Assembly: GCA_963725085.1 (NCBI GenBank)
Contig: CAVRXM010000005.1
Location: forward strand, 744,001 to 808,000
Length of the DNA: 64,000 nt
Direction of reading: 5' to 3'
DNA from: VRUE01 sp963725085
Lineage (GTDB): Bacteria > Actinomycetota > Thermoleophilia > Solirubrobacterales > 70-9
How positions within the stretch are numbered: the stretch's first letter is position 1; each line of letters starts with the position of its first letter. Made by a program: the position numbers and the translations under genes. The notes under the pieces are model-generated. The model had not been told where the DNA came from and did no database searches. It saw only the letters and a list, made by a program, of their open reading frames with translations. This document shows, piece after piece, positions 55,290-64,000 of the stretch.

Positions 55290-56028
55290 GGCCGAGCCGC
55301 GCCCGGCGTTCTACGCGCTCCGTCCGGGCGGCTGGCGCGACTTGGTCACCCTCCTCCACCCCCCCTACACCCTCTGGCACCTCAGCTACGTCGCGATCGG
55401 TGCCGCCGCAGCGGCCCAGATCCATGTCGGCCGCCTCGCGGCGGCGCTCGCCGCCTTCCTCCTCGCGGTCGGGGTGGCTGCCCACTCCCTCGACGAGCTC
55501 CACGGCCACCCACTCGGGACCGGCCTCTCGCGACGGACGCTGGTCATCCTCGCCACCGTCGGGCTGGTCGGCGCGCTGGCGATCGGCGTCGCCGGAACGA
55601 TCGTCGTTTCGCCGACGCTCGCCCCCCTGGTGGTCGTGGGTGGCTTTCTGGTGCTGGCCTACAACCTCGAGCTCTTCGGCGGCGCCCTTCACACCGATTT
55701 CTGGTTCGCGGCGGCGTGGGGCGCCTTTCCGGCCCTCACCGGGTGGTGGTCGAACGCGCTTGGCGTCCACTCGTTGGGCGAAGCGATCGCCGCCGCGGCC
55801 GCCGTCCTCGCCTGCTTTTGGCTCAGCGTCGCTCAGCGTCGCCTCTCGACGCCGGTGCGGGAGCTTCGGCGCCGGACCGATGTGGTGGAAGGCGAGCAGC
55901 GGCTCGCCGACGGCACGATCCGGCCGCTCGACCGTTCCACCCTCGCCGCTCCGCTCGACGGCGCCCTCCGCGCCCTCTCGGTCTCGGTGCCGCTGCTGGC
56001 CGTCGCCGGCGTCGCACTGCGTGTGTAG
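55279..56028 (+). CDS. UbiA-like polytopic membrane protein
   Basis: 249 residues from TTG 55279, overlapping the methyltransferase by 11 bases. Six to seven membrane helices (AALAAFLLAVGVAAHSLDEL; RRTLVILATVGLVGALAIG; PLVVVGGFLVLAYNLELFGG). Resembles UbiA prenyltransferases in layout, but the NDxxD metal motifs are reduced to HSLDELHGHPLG and a polar region LHTDFWFAAAWG. Possibly a non-canonical prenyltransferase acting with the methyltransferase; not certain. Confidence 0.6.
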   Translation: MAAEAEPRPAFYALRPGGWRDLVTLLHPPYTLWHLSYVAIGAAAAAQIHVGRLAAALAAFLLAVGVAAHSLDELHGHPLGTGLSRRTLVILATVGLVGALAIGVAGTIVVSPTLAPLVVVGGFLVLAYNLELFGGALHTDFWFAAAWGAFPALTGWWSNALGVHSLGEAIAAAAAVLACFWLSVAQRRLSTPVRELRRRTDVVEGEQRLADGTIRPLDRSTLAAPLDGALRALSVSVPLLAVAGVALRV

Positions 56029-56225
56029 GCCGGCGGCGGCGAGCGTCCCGACCTCTCCGGGTCGGGCCTGACGGATCGTCGCCGTTTCCGTTGAAGGGGG
56101 AAAGGGTAAGAAACGTCGATCATCGGCCAATGAGGTGCTGGATCTGCGTCGCACGGCTCTCTGAGCTCTAGGGCTACGCAGGCCGGCGGAAGTCGCCGGT
56201 TGTCCTTACGAGAGGAGAAACGCAG

Positions 56226-56606
56226 ATGTCCACCGTGCTGATAGTTGTCATCGTGATCGCCGTTCTGATCCTCGCCGCCGCCGCGGTAGCGATCGGGCGC
56301 CGAGCGGCGGCCCGCCGCCGGCTCGAAAAGCAGCGTCTCGCCGAACGGGCGGGCGCCCACCGCGACGAGGCGCAGACGCGGGCGGCGAAGGCCAACGAGC
56401 ACTCCGAGGCAGAGCGGGCAAGGCGAGCCGAGGCGGCCGAGGCCGCGGAGGAGGCCGAGCGACACGAGCGCCTGGCTGAGGAGCAGCGGAGCCGCGCCGA
56501 TCAACTGGCCGCCGAGTCGGAGGACGCCGGCGAGCGAGTGGAGCGCGAGCGCGAGCAGGCCCGCACGCATGGCCGCAGAGCCGACGAGATCGAGGAGAAC
56601 CTGTGA
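56226..56606 (+). CDS. Membrane-anchored coiled-coil protein
   Basis: 126 residues: one N-terminal helix (VLIVVIVIAVLILAAAAVAI) and then a continuous highly charged, Ala/Glu/Arg-rich coiled coil to the end. AGGAG ribosome-binding site upstream. No named family. First of three tiny membrane genes on this strand. Confidence 0.7.
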   Translation: MSTVLIVVIVIAVLILAAAAVAIGRRAAARRRLEKQRLAERAGAHRDEAQTRAAKANEHSEAERARRAEAAEAAEEAERHERLAEEQRSRADQLAAESEDAGERVEREREQARTHGRRADEIEENL

Positions 56607-56666
56607 CCCCGTGATCGCCGTCTCCTGACCTTTTCACCGAGCAGAAATCCAACCAAAGGAGATCCA

Positions 56667-56741
56667 ATGACCATCGTAGGAATCCTCATCGTCATCATCC
56701 TGATCCTGCTGGCGATCTATCTCTTCCGCCGGGTTGCCTAG
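56667..56741 (+). CDS. Very small membrane peptide (24 aa)
   Basis: MTIVGILIVIILILLAIYLF followed by RRVA, almost entirely a membrane helix. Strong AAAGGAG ribosome-binding site 7 bases upstream of ATG 56667. Lies 61 bases after the coiled-coil gene. Its spacing and ribosome site suggest it is translated. Confidence 0.55.
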   Translation: MTIVGILIVIILILLAIYLFRRVA

Positions 56742-56756
56742 AGGCGGGCGGATGAG

Positions 56757-57017
56757 ATGACCTTCGCAGGCAGCATCTTCCTGATCGCGGTGGGCGCGAT
56801 CCTTCGCTTCGCTACCCACCTCCACGTCGAGGGGTTCGACCTCCGGACGATCGGCCTGATCCTGATGATCGCCGGCGCCGTCGGCCTGGCGATCGCGATC
56901 TGGCAATGGGCCGTTTGGTCTCGCCGTTCGCGCCAGTCCGAAGTCCTGGTCGACGATCGGCGCGTCGCCGACCCCCGTTATCAGCAGCCGCCGGGTGGGT
57001 ATCGAGACCGCATGTAG
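56757..57017 (+). CDS. DUF6458 family membrane protein
   Basis: 86 residues with two membrane helices (GSIFLIAVGAILRFATHL; TIGLILMIAGAVGLAIAIWQ) and a polar tail with DPRYQQPPGGYRDR. Matches the short DUF6458 actinobacterial family. Follows the 24-residue peptide by 15 bases. Confidence 0.8.
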   Translation: MTFAGSIFLIAVGAILRFATHLHVEGFDLRTIGLILMIAGAVGLAIAIWQWAVWSRRSRQSEVLVDDRRVADPRYQQPPGGYRDRM

Positions 57018-57095
57018 GCCTTCGGGTTTACCCCGATTCCGCTGCGCCTCGTCCGCGCTAGGTTCACCTCAAAGCGACCAAGGTGGTGACAGGCG

Positions 57096-58475
57096 ATGGC
57101 TGAGCAGTTGAGCATGCTCGACACGATGTTCCTCGAGCTCGAGCAGTTCGATGACGCCGCGCACATGCACATCGGCGGGGCGCTCATCTTCGACCCCCTC
57201 CCCGGCGGCGGGACGCCGGACATCGGCGAGCTCCGCGACCACCTGCGCGAGCGGGCGGGGCTGCTGCCGCGCTTCTCCCAGCGACTCTCCGGGCCGCACG
57301 CGGGCCCGCTCACGTGGCTGACCTGGGAGCAGGCAGAGGGGTACGACTCCGATGCTCATGTTCATCGCGCGACGCTGCCGGCGCCGGGCGGCGAGGCCGA
57401 GCTGCACGAGTGGCTCGGGGACTTCTGGTCGCACCGCCTCGACCGCCACCGCCCACTCTGGGAAATGACGCTGCTCGACGGGCTCGAGGATGGGCGCTGG
57501 GCGATGGTCACCAAGACGCACCATTGCCTCGTGGATGGGATGGGCTCGGTTGACCTCGGGACCGTCCTGCTCGATCCCTCCCCGCAGGCGCCATCGCACC
57601 ACCCGCAGCCCGCGCCGAGCAATGGGGAGGTCGAAGAGCTGGGCAACGGCCGCTTCTGGCTCTCGCCCGGCCTGGTGGCACGCGGGGCGCGGGCCGGGGT
57701 CGGTGCGGCGCTACACCCTCGCGAATCCTTCGATCGCGCGCGAGCGGCGCTTGAGTTGGTCGCGCGTGAGGAGCTGATCGGGGCACCGAAGTCGAGCTTG
57801 AACGGGCCGATGAGCGGCACCCGGCTCTTTGCCACAGTGCGGTACGACCTCGCCGACATAAAGGAGACGAAGACGCGCCTTGGCGGCACGGTGAACGACG
57901 TCGTCCTGGCGCTCTGCGCCGGCGGCCTGCGACACCTGTTGCTCTCACGCGGCGACGCGCTGCCGGAGGGCGATCTGCGAGCCCAGGTGCCGGTGAACAT
58001 CCGCTCCGATGACAAGGAGCACGCGCTCGGCAATGAGCTGACCTCACTGTTCGTCGAGCTGCCCGTGACCGAGGGGGACCCGATCGAGCGCTACCGACGG
58101 GTCGTCGAGCGGGCAGAGGAGCTCAAGGGCGGATCGCAGCGCACCGGGGGCAAGGCGATCGTCGACCTCGCCGACATGGGGCCGCCACTCGCCGGCGCCC
58201 TGCTCGCACGGTCGATGTTCGGCGGCACCCGGATGTTCAACCTGACGATCACGAACGTCCGCGCTTCCCAGGAGCGGATGTACGCGTTCGGCGCACCGCT
58301 GGTCGAGGTCCTTCCCCTCGTGCCGCTCTTCGCCGGTCACTCGATCGGCATCGCGGTCGTCACCTACGCAGGCCAGATGGTCTTCGGCCTCAACGCCGAC
58401 CGCCTGGCAGCGCCGGATGTAGCCATCCTGGCCGAGGGCATCGAGCGCTCCTTCACCGAGCTGCGCGCCTCTTGA
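57096..58475 (+). CDS. Wax ester synthase / diacylglycerol O-acyltransferase (WS/DGAT)
   Basis: 459 residues; makes storage triacylglycerols or wax esters from acyl-CoA. Catalytic HHxxxDG in KTHHCLVDGMGSVD near 150, LGGTVNDVVLALCAGGLRHLL, and GTRMFNLTITNVRASQERMY ahead of the conserved end. Common in lipid-storing actinobacteria. ATG 57096 follows GGTGACAGGCG. Confidence 0.94.
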   Translation: MAEQLSMLDTMFLELEQFDDAAHMHIGGALIFDPLPGGGTPDIGELRDHLRERAGLLPRFSQRLSGPHAGPLTWLTWEQAEGYDSDAHVHRATLPAPGGEAELHEWLGDFWSHRLDRHRPLWEMTLLDGLEDGRWAMVTKTHHCLVDGMGSVDLGTVLLDPSPQAPSHHPQPAPSNGEVEELGNGRFWLSPGLVARGARAGVGAALHPRESFDRARAALELVAREELIGAPKSSLNGPMSGTRLFATVRYDLADIKETKTRLGGTVNDVVLALCAGGLRHLLLSRGDALPEGDLRAQVPVNIRSDDKEHALGNELTSLFVELPVTEGDPIERYRRVVERAEELKGGSQRTGGKAIVDLADMGPPLAGALLARSMFGGTRMFNLTITNVRASQERMYAFGAPLVEVLPLVPLFAGHSIGIAVVTYAGQMVFGLNADRLAAPDVAILAEGIERSFTELRAS

Positions 58476-58501
58476 GAGAAATGAGGACTTCCTTAGGCCG
58501 G

Positions 58502-58529
58502 TTGACATTGCGAGTTCCTCGTGTAGCGT
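58502..58529 (+). promoter_or_regulatory. Sigma-70-like promoter before the cytochrome b operon
   Basis: TTGACA (58502-58507) and TAGCGT (58524-58529) with a 16-base spacer, 34 bases before the first gene of the operon. The -10 box is weak but the -35 is consensus. Confidence 0.45.
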
Positions 58530-58562
58530 CGCCACAACCGACCGAAGGGTTGAGGTAATGCA

Positions 58563-58742
58563 ATGGCACCCTCAGTCCATGTGATTCTTGCTGCGCTGTT
58601 CGACCTGAGCCATCCGGCTCACTACATCCACTGGCACTTCTTTCAGATGTCAGTCGCCAATGTTGTCGTGATCCTGCTGATGATCGCCGTGTTCATTGTC
58701 GCGATCCTCATTCCCTTCCCAAAGCGGGAGCGCACGCCTTGA
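58563..58742 (+). CDS. Small membrane protein of the cytochrome b operon (59 aa)
   Basis: 59 residues from ATG 58563, with GAGG about 9 bases upstream. FDLSHPAHYIHWHFFQMSVA then a helix NVVVILLMIAVFIVAILIPF. Several histidines precede the membrane helix. Overlaps the start of the next gene (TTGA). Too small for many annotators, but position and composition suggest a real subunit. Confidence 0.6.
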   Translation: MAPSVHVILAALFDLSHPAHYIHWHFFQMSVANVVVILLMIAVFIVAILIPFPKRERTP

Positions 58743-59413
58743 GCGAGGGGAGCGGGATGTCGCCCGAGGAGCGCCGGATGTGGACCACCTGGGTGCGCGA
58801 GCGCGCGGTCAGCTCGCTGCCGCCCGAGAAGCTCCTCCCCGACCGCCAGCCCTCCTATGTGTCCTCATGGATCTACGTCTTCGGCGTCGCCACGATCGCG
58901 GCGCTCGTCGTCGTCGTCGCATCCGGGATGATCCTCGGACTCGGCGGGCCGACCTGGTGGCACACGAACAGCCTCGGGCGCTTTCTCAACGGTATCCACC
59001 TCTGGGGCGTCGAGCTGTTCTTCTTCGCGATGGTCGTCCACCTCTGGGGCAAGTTCTTCATGGGCGCTTGGCGGGGCGGTAGGGGGCGGACCTGGGTAAC
59101 GGGAGCGATCTCCTTCCTGGTCGCGATCGGCGCCGCCTTCACCGGCTACCTCTCGCAGCAGAACTTCGACTCGCAGTGGATTGCCAGCGAGGGCAAGGAC
59201 GGGCTCAACTCGGTCGGCATCGGCGCCTTCTTCAACGTCGCCAACTTCGGTCAGATGTACACGTTCCACGTGATCCTGCTGCCGCTTGCGGTGACGGCAC
59301 TGGTCGTCTGGCATGTGCTGCTGGTCCGCCGTCACGGCGTCGTTCCGCCCTACCCGGCAAAGGTCGCGGCTGCGGCCGAGCAGGCGCCACCGAGTGAGGG
59401 AGCGACCCGGTGA
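58739..59413 (+). CDS. Cytochrome b6-like protein
   Basis: 224 residues from TTG 58739. Four membrane helices with heme ligands His87/His101 and His177/His192, spacing 14 and 15 as in cytochrome b6 rather than mitochondrial cytochrome b. Motifs FLNGIHLWGVELFFFAMVVHL and MYTFHVILLPLAVTALVVWHV. Transfers electrons from quinol across the membrane; the partner Rieske and c-type subunits are not in this window. Confidence 0.9.
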   Translation: MSEGSGMSPEERRMWTTWVRERAVSSLPPEKLLPDRQPSYVSSWIYVFGVATIAALVVVVASGMILGLGGPTWWHTNSLGRFLNGIHLWGVELFFFAMVVHLWGKFFMGAWRGGRGRTWVTGAISFLVAIGAAFTGYLSQQNFDSQWIASEGKDGLNSVGIGAFFNVANFGQMYTFHVILLPLAVTALVVWHVLLVRRHGVVPPYPAKVAAAAEQAPPSEGATR

Positions 59414-60369
59414 GCGCGACCGCACCCGCGGCACCCGACCCGCGGGCACCCTGGCCGGGACCGTTCGTCCGCTACGACCTGATCAAGGAGCTCGTCGTCG
59501 CGCTGGGCGTGGTCACGCTGCTGGCGATCGTCCTCACCGTCCTCTTCTCCTCCCCCGACGACCCGCCGACGACGATCCAGAGCTGGGCGCAGGCCGACCC
59601 GAGCGATTTTGTCGCTACCTCGGTCACCGAGCTGGCGGGAACCAGCGAGCTCGCCGAATACGGACCTCCCTACAACCACACTCCCGAAGCCACCCAGAAG
59701 ATCGGGCCGCTCGACCTGCAGAGCGCGCCAGGGGTCCGCATCCCGATCGACACGGCGAAGGACTTCGTGCTCGAACCGCTGAGCGAGGTCCCGGGAAATG
59801 TGCGCCTCAGACGAGCACTCACCGTCTACCAGGCTGCCCCGCCCGCGTTGCAGGAAGCCTGGACCGGCGCCTACGAAGGGGCGCTCGAACACGCCCGTTA
59901 CCCGCGTCGAGAAGCGATCCTCCTCCCCGCCGGCCACTACGGGCCGGTCGCGCCGATGATGGCGTCGCTGCTCGGCCTGGCGCAGAGCGGCGGCCTCGAC
60001 GGCGTCCTGCTGGCCAGCGATCATCGCTTCTACCAGACCAACTACACCAAGCCGCTCCTATTCCTATCCGGCGGCGGCTACTTCGAGGAACGGGCCGAAG
60101 GCCAACACCTGCTGGGCACGCAGTGGGGAATGATGAACGAGACCGGCAGCTATCCCGGTCAGGTCTGGCTCTGGCTCTACACCTTCTGGTACCAGATTGA
60201 ACCATTCAAGGAATCGCCCAACGCGGACGCGCTGATCTTCGCCCTGATGGGGGTCCTCAGCCTCGCATTCATCTGCATTCCGTTCATACCCGGTTTGAGG
60301 ACGCTGCCCCGGCACCTGCGAATCCACCGTGTGATCTGGCGCGATCACTACCGCGAAGTCGAGGGCTGA
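59410..60369 (+). CDS. Cytochrome b C-terminal-half (subunit IV)-like protein with large loop
   Basis: 319 residues, overlapping the previous stop by 4 bases. An N-terminal helix (LIKELVVALGVVTLLAIVLT), a long hydrophilic part (residues 60-240) and two C-terminal helices (VWLWLYTFWYQI; ALIFALMGVLSLAFICIPFIPG). The ending resembles subunit IV of b6f-like complexes; the extracytoplasmic insertion does not. Likely part of a quinol-oxidising complex; the exact identity is inferred. Confidence 0.65.
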   Translation: MSATAPAAPDPRAPWPGPFVRYDLIKELVVALGVVTLLAIVLTVLFSSPDDPPTTIQSWAQADPSDFVATSVTELAGTSELAEYGPPYNHTPEATQKIGPLDLQSAPGVRIPIDTAKDFVLEPLSEVPGNVRLRRALTVYQAAPPALQEAWTGAYEGALEHARYPRREAILLPAGHYGPVAPMMASLLGLAQSGGLDGVLLASDHRFYQTNYTKPLLFLSGGGYFEERAEGQHLLGTQWGMMNETGSYPGQVWLWLYTFWYQIEPFKESPNADALIFALMGVLSLAFICIPFIPGLRTLPRHLRIHRVIWRDHYREVEG

Positions 60370-60415
60370 GTCTCCCTACGTCCGAGATCTTGAGCGTCGA
60401 CCTCGTCCCGTCCCG

Positions 60416-62507
60416 TCACCGCCGGCGCGAAGGCCACCACGCCCTCCCGCCCAGTCGGTAGGTGGTGGCGGGGATTAGCAGAGCGCGGACGACGAAGGTG
60501 TCGATCAGGACGCCGATCGCGACGGTGGCGCCGATCTGGATCAGCTCCTCGAGCGGCAGCAGGGTCAGGGTGGCGAAGGTGCCGGCGAGGATCAGGCCCG
60601 CGCCGGTCACGACGCCGCCGGTGGCGACCAGGCCGCGCAGCGCCCCCGCCGCGGTGCCGTGGAGCTCGGCCTCCTCGCGGACCCGGGTCATCAGGAAGAT
60701 GTTGTAGTCGACCCCGAGCGCGACCAGGAATAAGAAGGAGAGCAGGACGAGGTTGAAGGCGATTCCTTCGTTCGCCAGGTGCGAGAAGGCGAAGGTCGAG
60801 AGCCCGAGCGTTGCGGCGAAGGAGAGGATCACGCTCGCCATCAGATAGAGCGGCGCGACCAGGGCACGCAGCAACACGACCAGGATCAACCCGACGACGA
60901 GCAGTACCAACGGCACGATGAGCCGCGTGTCGCGGGCGTTGGTCTGCTCGATGTCGTAGTTCTCGGCAGGGATTCCGCCGAGCAGGCCGCGCGGTGCCAA
61001 TTGATGAAGGCGTTCGCGCACACGCGAGACGTGTTCGGCGGCTTCGCCGGAATAGGGGTTTCCCGCGAGGACCACGACGACCACCGCATCGGCGCCGGCG
61101 CCGGTCGGGGGCACCGGGACGGCGAGCCGCACCGAGGCGAGCCGTTTCATCCCTTCGGTCACCCGCGCGGCATCCTCCGGCGGCACCACCGCGGTCAGCG
61201 GCGAGCCGAGCCCGGGCGGAAAATGTTCGTTCAGCACCGCGGTCCCGCGACCCGAGTTGGTCGGCCGCGTCTCGCCCTGGCCGAAGCCGATCGTGCCGGG
61301 GTGGCTGAGGTTGCCGAGGACGAGGACGAGGAGGCCGGCGGTGACGAGGAGGATGATCGGCCGCGAGCGCCGTTCGACAAGCGCCGCGACACCCGCCCAG
61401 CGGTTGCGGCCGCCGCGCCGCGCCGCCGCAGCGGCGGGCCAGAAGGCGCGCTCGCCGAGCAGCGCGAGCAGCGCCGGAAGCAGGGTGAAGGCGGAGACCA
61501 GCATCACCGCGATCCCGATCGCCAGGATCGGTCCCAGCCAGTGGGTCGACTGCAGGTCGGCGACGAGGAGGACCAGCATCGCGGCGATCACCGTGCCGGC
61601 CGAGGCGGCGATCGCGGGCGCACTCTCCACCAGCCCGCTCGGCAGTGCCTCGGTCGCGGGCCGCCCTGACCGCAACTCCTCCCGGTAGCGGTGGACGAGC
61701 AGCAGCGAGTAGTCCGTGCCCGCGCCGAAGACGAGGACCAACAATGAGGAAGGTGCCCTCGGTGTTGACGACGATCGTCCCGGCCTTGATCAGCAGGTAG
61801 GCGATTCCGATCGCGACCATGTAGGCGGCACCGACGGCGATCAGCGGCAGCAGCGCAAGAAGCGGCGCCCGATAGACGACAAGCAGCAGGATGAGGACGA
61901 GCCCGAGGGTCGCGATCAGAAGCGTCCTACCCGCTTCGTCGGCTACGCGTGAGAGGTCGGCTGCGATCCCAGCCGGGCCGGTGACGTAGGCCGAGACGCC
62001 GTGGATCGGGTGTTCGGCCAGGTACCTGCGGATCTTGTGAACGCCTTCCTGTATCGCGCCGCGGTCGGCGGCGTTGATCGCCAGCACCACCAGGGCCGCT
62101 TCGCCGTCGCGTGAGATCGGCCCGACCCCGCTGGCGAGCTTCGCGACGTCGCCGAGCGACCCGCGCGCATCGGCCGAGAAGGGGTCGATGATCGGCGTCG
62201 CGCCGGTGATGTTCAGCTCATTGAGGCCGTCGCCGAGACGCCCGATCGCATCCAGGTCGTGGGCGGTGAGGCCTCCACTTCGCGCGAAGACGATCACCGC
62301 CGGCACCTCTTCGACCTTCGCGGCACCATGCTTTCCGGCCTGGCCCTCGAGCGCCTTCAACGCGCGGGTCGATTCGGAGTCCTTCGGCAGGAAACTGGCC
62401 TGGCCGACGGCGGTGACCTGGTCGATGTGGCTGCGTAGGACGAAGCCGGCGACACCGATCGTCAACCAGACGGCGATCGTCACCCAGCGACCCCGCGGCC
62501 CGGTCAC
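60416..62507 (-). pseudogene. MMPL/RND-family membrane transporter, frameshifted
   Basis: The N-terminal part from GTG 62507 (TM1 RWVTIAVWLTIGVAGFVLRS; periplasmic domain; TMs near 200-250) and the rest (VFGAGTDYSLLLVHRYREEL, conserved in MMPL; later LVLLSFLFLVALGVDYNIFL) lie in two frames, joined near 61741 by one extra base. The interval is one over a multiple of three. About 697 residues when repaired, typical of MMPL lipid or siderophore exporters. No regulator adjacent. Confidence 0.85.
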
Positions 62508-62604
62508 CGCGGCGGCGAGCGGCGAGGCGGCGACTCAAGGATGGTGGGGGTCGGCGAGCACGGCGGAAGCGTAGCCGCGGCACCCGCCGGGACCACACCG
62601 AGTG

Positions 62605-64000
62605 CTACTTCACGATCGTGAAGCTCAGCGACTTCGGCGCCGAGCGCATTCCGGCAGAGTTGGTGGCCGTAATCGCAAGCGTGTAGCGCCCCGGCTTGAG
62701 CTTCTCTCCGGGCGAGATGCGGCCCTGGAACGCCACTTTGTTGGCGCCACTGTGGCCCGTGAAGGTGAGCGTGCCCGCCGTCGCGGTGCGGCCGCCGACA
62801 CGCCGGGCGAAGCTGAAGGTCACGGTTGCCTGCCTCGTTGAGCGAGAACGAGAAGGTCGTTCCAGTGGGCGTCTTCACGCGGCTGATGCGGGCGAGCCGA
62901 TTGCCCTCCCGCCATCTCGTCGTGGATTGGCGTGCGTGCTGCACCGCAGGAGGCAGGGACGTCACGCTGGGTCCCGGCGGCGGTGACGGGGAGGTGGGTT
63001 CGGCCGGCGGGGTGGTGGTCGGGCCTCGGGTTTCGGTCACAAACGTCTGGTCGCCGCCGTAGGCCACCCCACCGGAGTTCTCGGCGACGAGTCGGAAGTG
63101 GTAGGTCGTTCCCGGCGCAAGCCCGCCTATGGCGGCCGCAAGTGGACTCGAGCTGCCGGATACGCCAACGCTCTGAGTGGCGGTGGAGAACCCGTAGGCC
63201 GCGGTCGTCCCATACTGGAAGTACGCCGTGCTCGAGCCTCCCGCACCGAGGGTTCCGTTGAGACTCGCGCTGGTTTCGCCGACGCTCGTCGCTGCGCCTG
63301 TCGTCGCGGTCGGCGGGTCCACGAACACCCACGACGCGCCGGTGCCGCCGTTGTCGCGCCAGCCGCCGATCAGCGCCGTGTCGCCGTCGGCGCTGAGCGC
63401 GACGTTTGTGCCGAATTCGGCTTCTCCGGCCTGGTCGGCGCCGGTGAGCTTTCCTCCCTGCTGGGTCCAGGTCAAGCCGGAGCGGGTGAACACCCACGCC
63501 GCGCCTCTTGTGCTGTCGTCGTAGAGCGCTCCGATCAACGCCCGGTCGCCGTCGGCGGAGAGCGCGACGCTTACGCCGAACCTGCCTTCCCCGACCTCGC
63601 CCCCGCCGGTCAGCTTCGGCCCCTGCTGGCTCCACACTGCGCCTGAGCGCGTGAACACCCACGCCGCGCCCTTGCTGTCGTCGTCGTTCCAGGCGCCGAT
63701 CAGCGCCGTGTCGCCGTCGGCGGAGAGCGCGACGATCGTGCCGAACTTGCCGTTTTCATTGTCGGGTTCGTCGCCGATCTCGCCCCCGCCGGTCAGCTTC
63801 GGCCCCTGCTGGCTCCACACCCCGCCCGAGCGGGTGAACACCCAGGCCGCGCCCTTTCCGCTGTAGTCGCGGTTTCCGAAGGCCACGCTTTTGTCGTTCC
63901 AGCCGCCGATCAGCGCGGTGTTGCCGTCGGCGGAGAGCGCGACGTTCGTGCCGAACATCCCTTCCCCGTCCTCTCCCCCGCCGGTCAGCTTTTTGCCCTG
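62605..64000 (-). pseudogene. Secreted repeat protein (FG-GAP/beta-propeller-like), partial, frameshifted
   Basis: The gene enters from beyond the window end. Four near-identical blades each contain VALSADGDTALIG and GAAWVFTRSG (one unit about 55 residues), then an Fn3-like domain (ATSVGETSASLNGTLGAGGS), a Pro/Ser linker and a C-terminal Ig-like domain. An extra base near 62826 moves the last 70 residues (TVTFSFARRVGGRTATAG to SAPKSLSFTIVK) into another frame. Extracellular; function unknown. Confidence 0.75.
63300..64000 (-). repeat. Tandem 165-bp coding repeats
   Basis: Four copies of the sequence coding the ALSADGxxALIG unit occur near 63372, 63537, 63702 and 63915; the first three are spaced 165 bases and the last 213. 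They continue beyond the window. Confidence 0.7.

Noticed and set aside
54564..56028. Possible specialised-metabolite cluster around the methyltransferase and UbiA-like gene
   Set aside because: Only two genes fit; there is no core synthase, so a quinone or lipid role is simpler.

Overview
The window is GC-rich, densely coded DNA from a bacterium that looks like an actinobacterium of the Thermoleophilia / Solirubrobacterales type. This is inferred from the family content (DUF2630, DUF6458, DUF2277, a wax ester synthase/DGAT, a deazaflavin-type nitroreductase, a cytochrome-b6-like operon, many GNAT/VOC/MBL singletons), from the run of conserved housekeeping genes, and from frequent GTG/TTG and apparently CTG starts. 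No rRNA, tRNA, CRISPR array, prophage or transposase was seen, and no stretch over about 300 bases lacks a gene.

Left part (1-22,100), almost all on the minus strand: proB, proA, nadD and rsfS (proline and NAD synthesis, ribosome silencing), obgE, then the ribosomal pair rplU-rpmA and ribonuclease rng, then the rod-shape and wall-elongation block mreB-mreC-mreD-mrdA-rodA, then maf, ndk, a zinc-ribbon membrane protein, folC and valS. A plus-strand secreted M4 metallopeptidase, frameshifted in an A7 tract, sits between obgE and rpmA.

Middle (22,100-45,400): an ArsR-type regulator diverges from a broken DHA2-type MFS gene. The tig-clpP and clpX proteolysis genes are separated by a secreted protein, an M23 peptidase, a small membrane protein and two GNATs. 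Next come ctaG, a GH15 glucoamylase/trehalase-like enzyme, a glutaredoxin-like protein, an MBL hydrolase, a large secreted protein, a catalase-like heme peroxidase, DksA-like, DUF2630, VOC and CBS proteins, an MscS channel, a truncated MFS fused to a winged-helix-like tail, a YbdK-type glutamate-cysteine ligase, an acylphosphatase fused to a LigD-type phosphoesterase, MFS debris, DUF2277, an Ada-like zinc domain and a methylguanine-DNA methyltransferase.

Right part (45,500-64,000): a secreted-repeat lipoprotein, zwf, a hydrolase, then a two-gene encapsulin nanocompartment (EncFtn-type ferritin cargo with the targeting tail SLGIGSLR, and its shell protein) followed after 12 bases by a GMC oxidoreductase. 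After these come an F420/DDN-type protein facing a TetR regulator, a PKD-domain secreted protein, a MenG/UbiE methyltransferase with a UbiA-like membrane protein, a cluster of tiny membrane proteins, a wax ester synthase/DGAT, a split cytochrome b6-type operon without a visible Rieske gene, an MMPL transporter, and a secreted beta-propeller-like repeat protein that runs off the end.

Three things stand out. A leader element of about 60 bases recurs upstream of rplU, of tig and of the zinc-ribbon gene, and in each copy it can encode a related short peptide (H-I-C/W-x-x-A-x-R-x-K-R-E). A second interspersed hairpin repeat lies just after two stop codons. At least nine genes carry single-base frameshifts, mostly an extra base, often in homopolymers, which could be assembly error or real decay.
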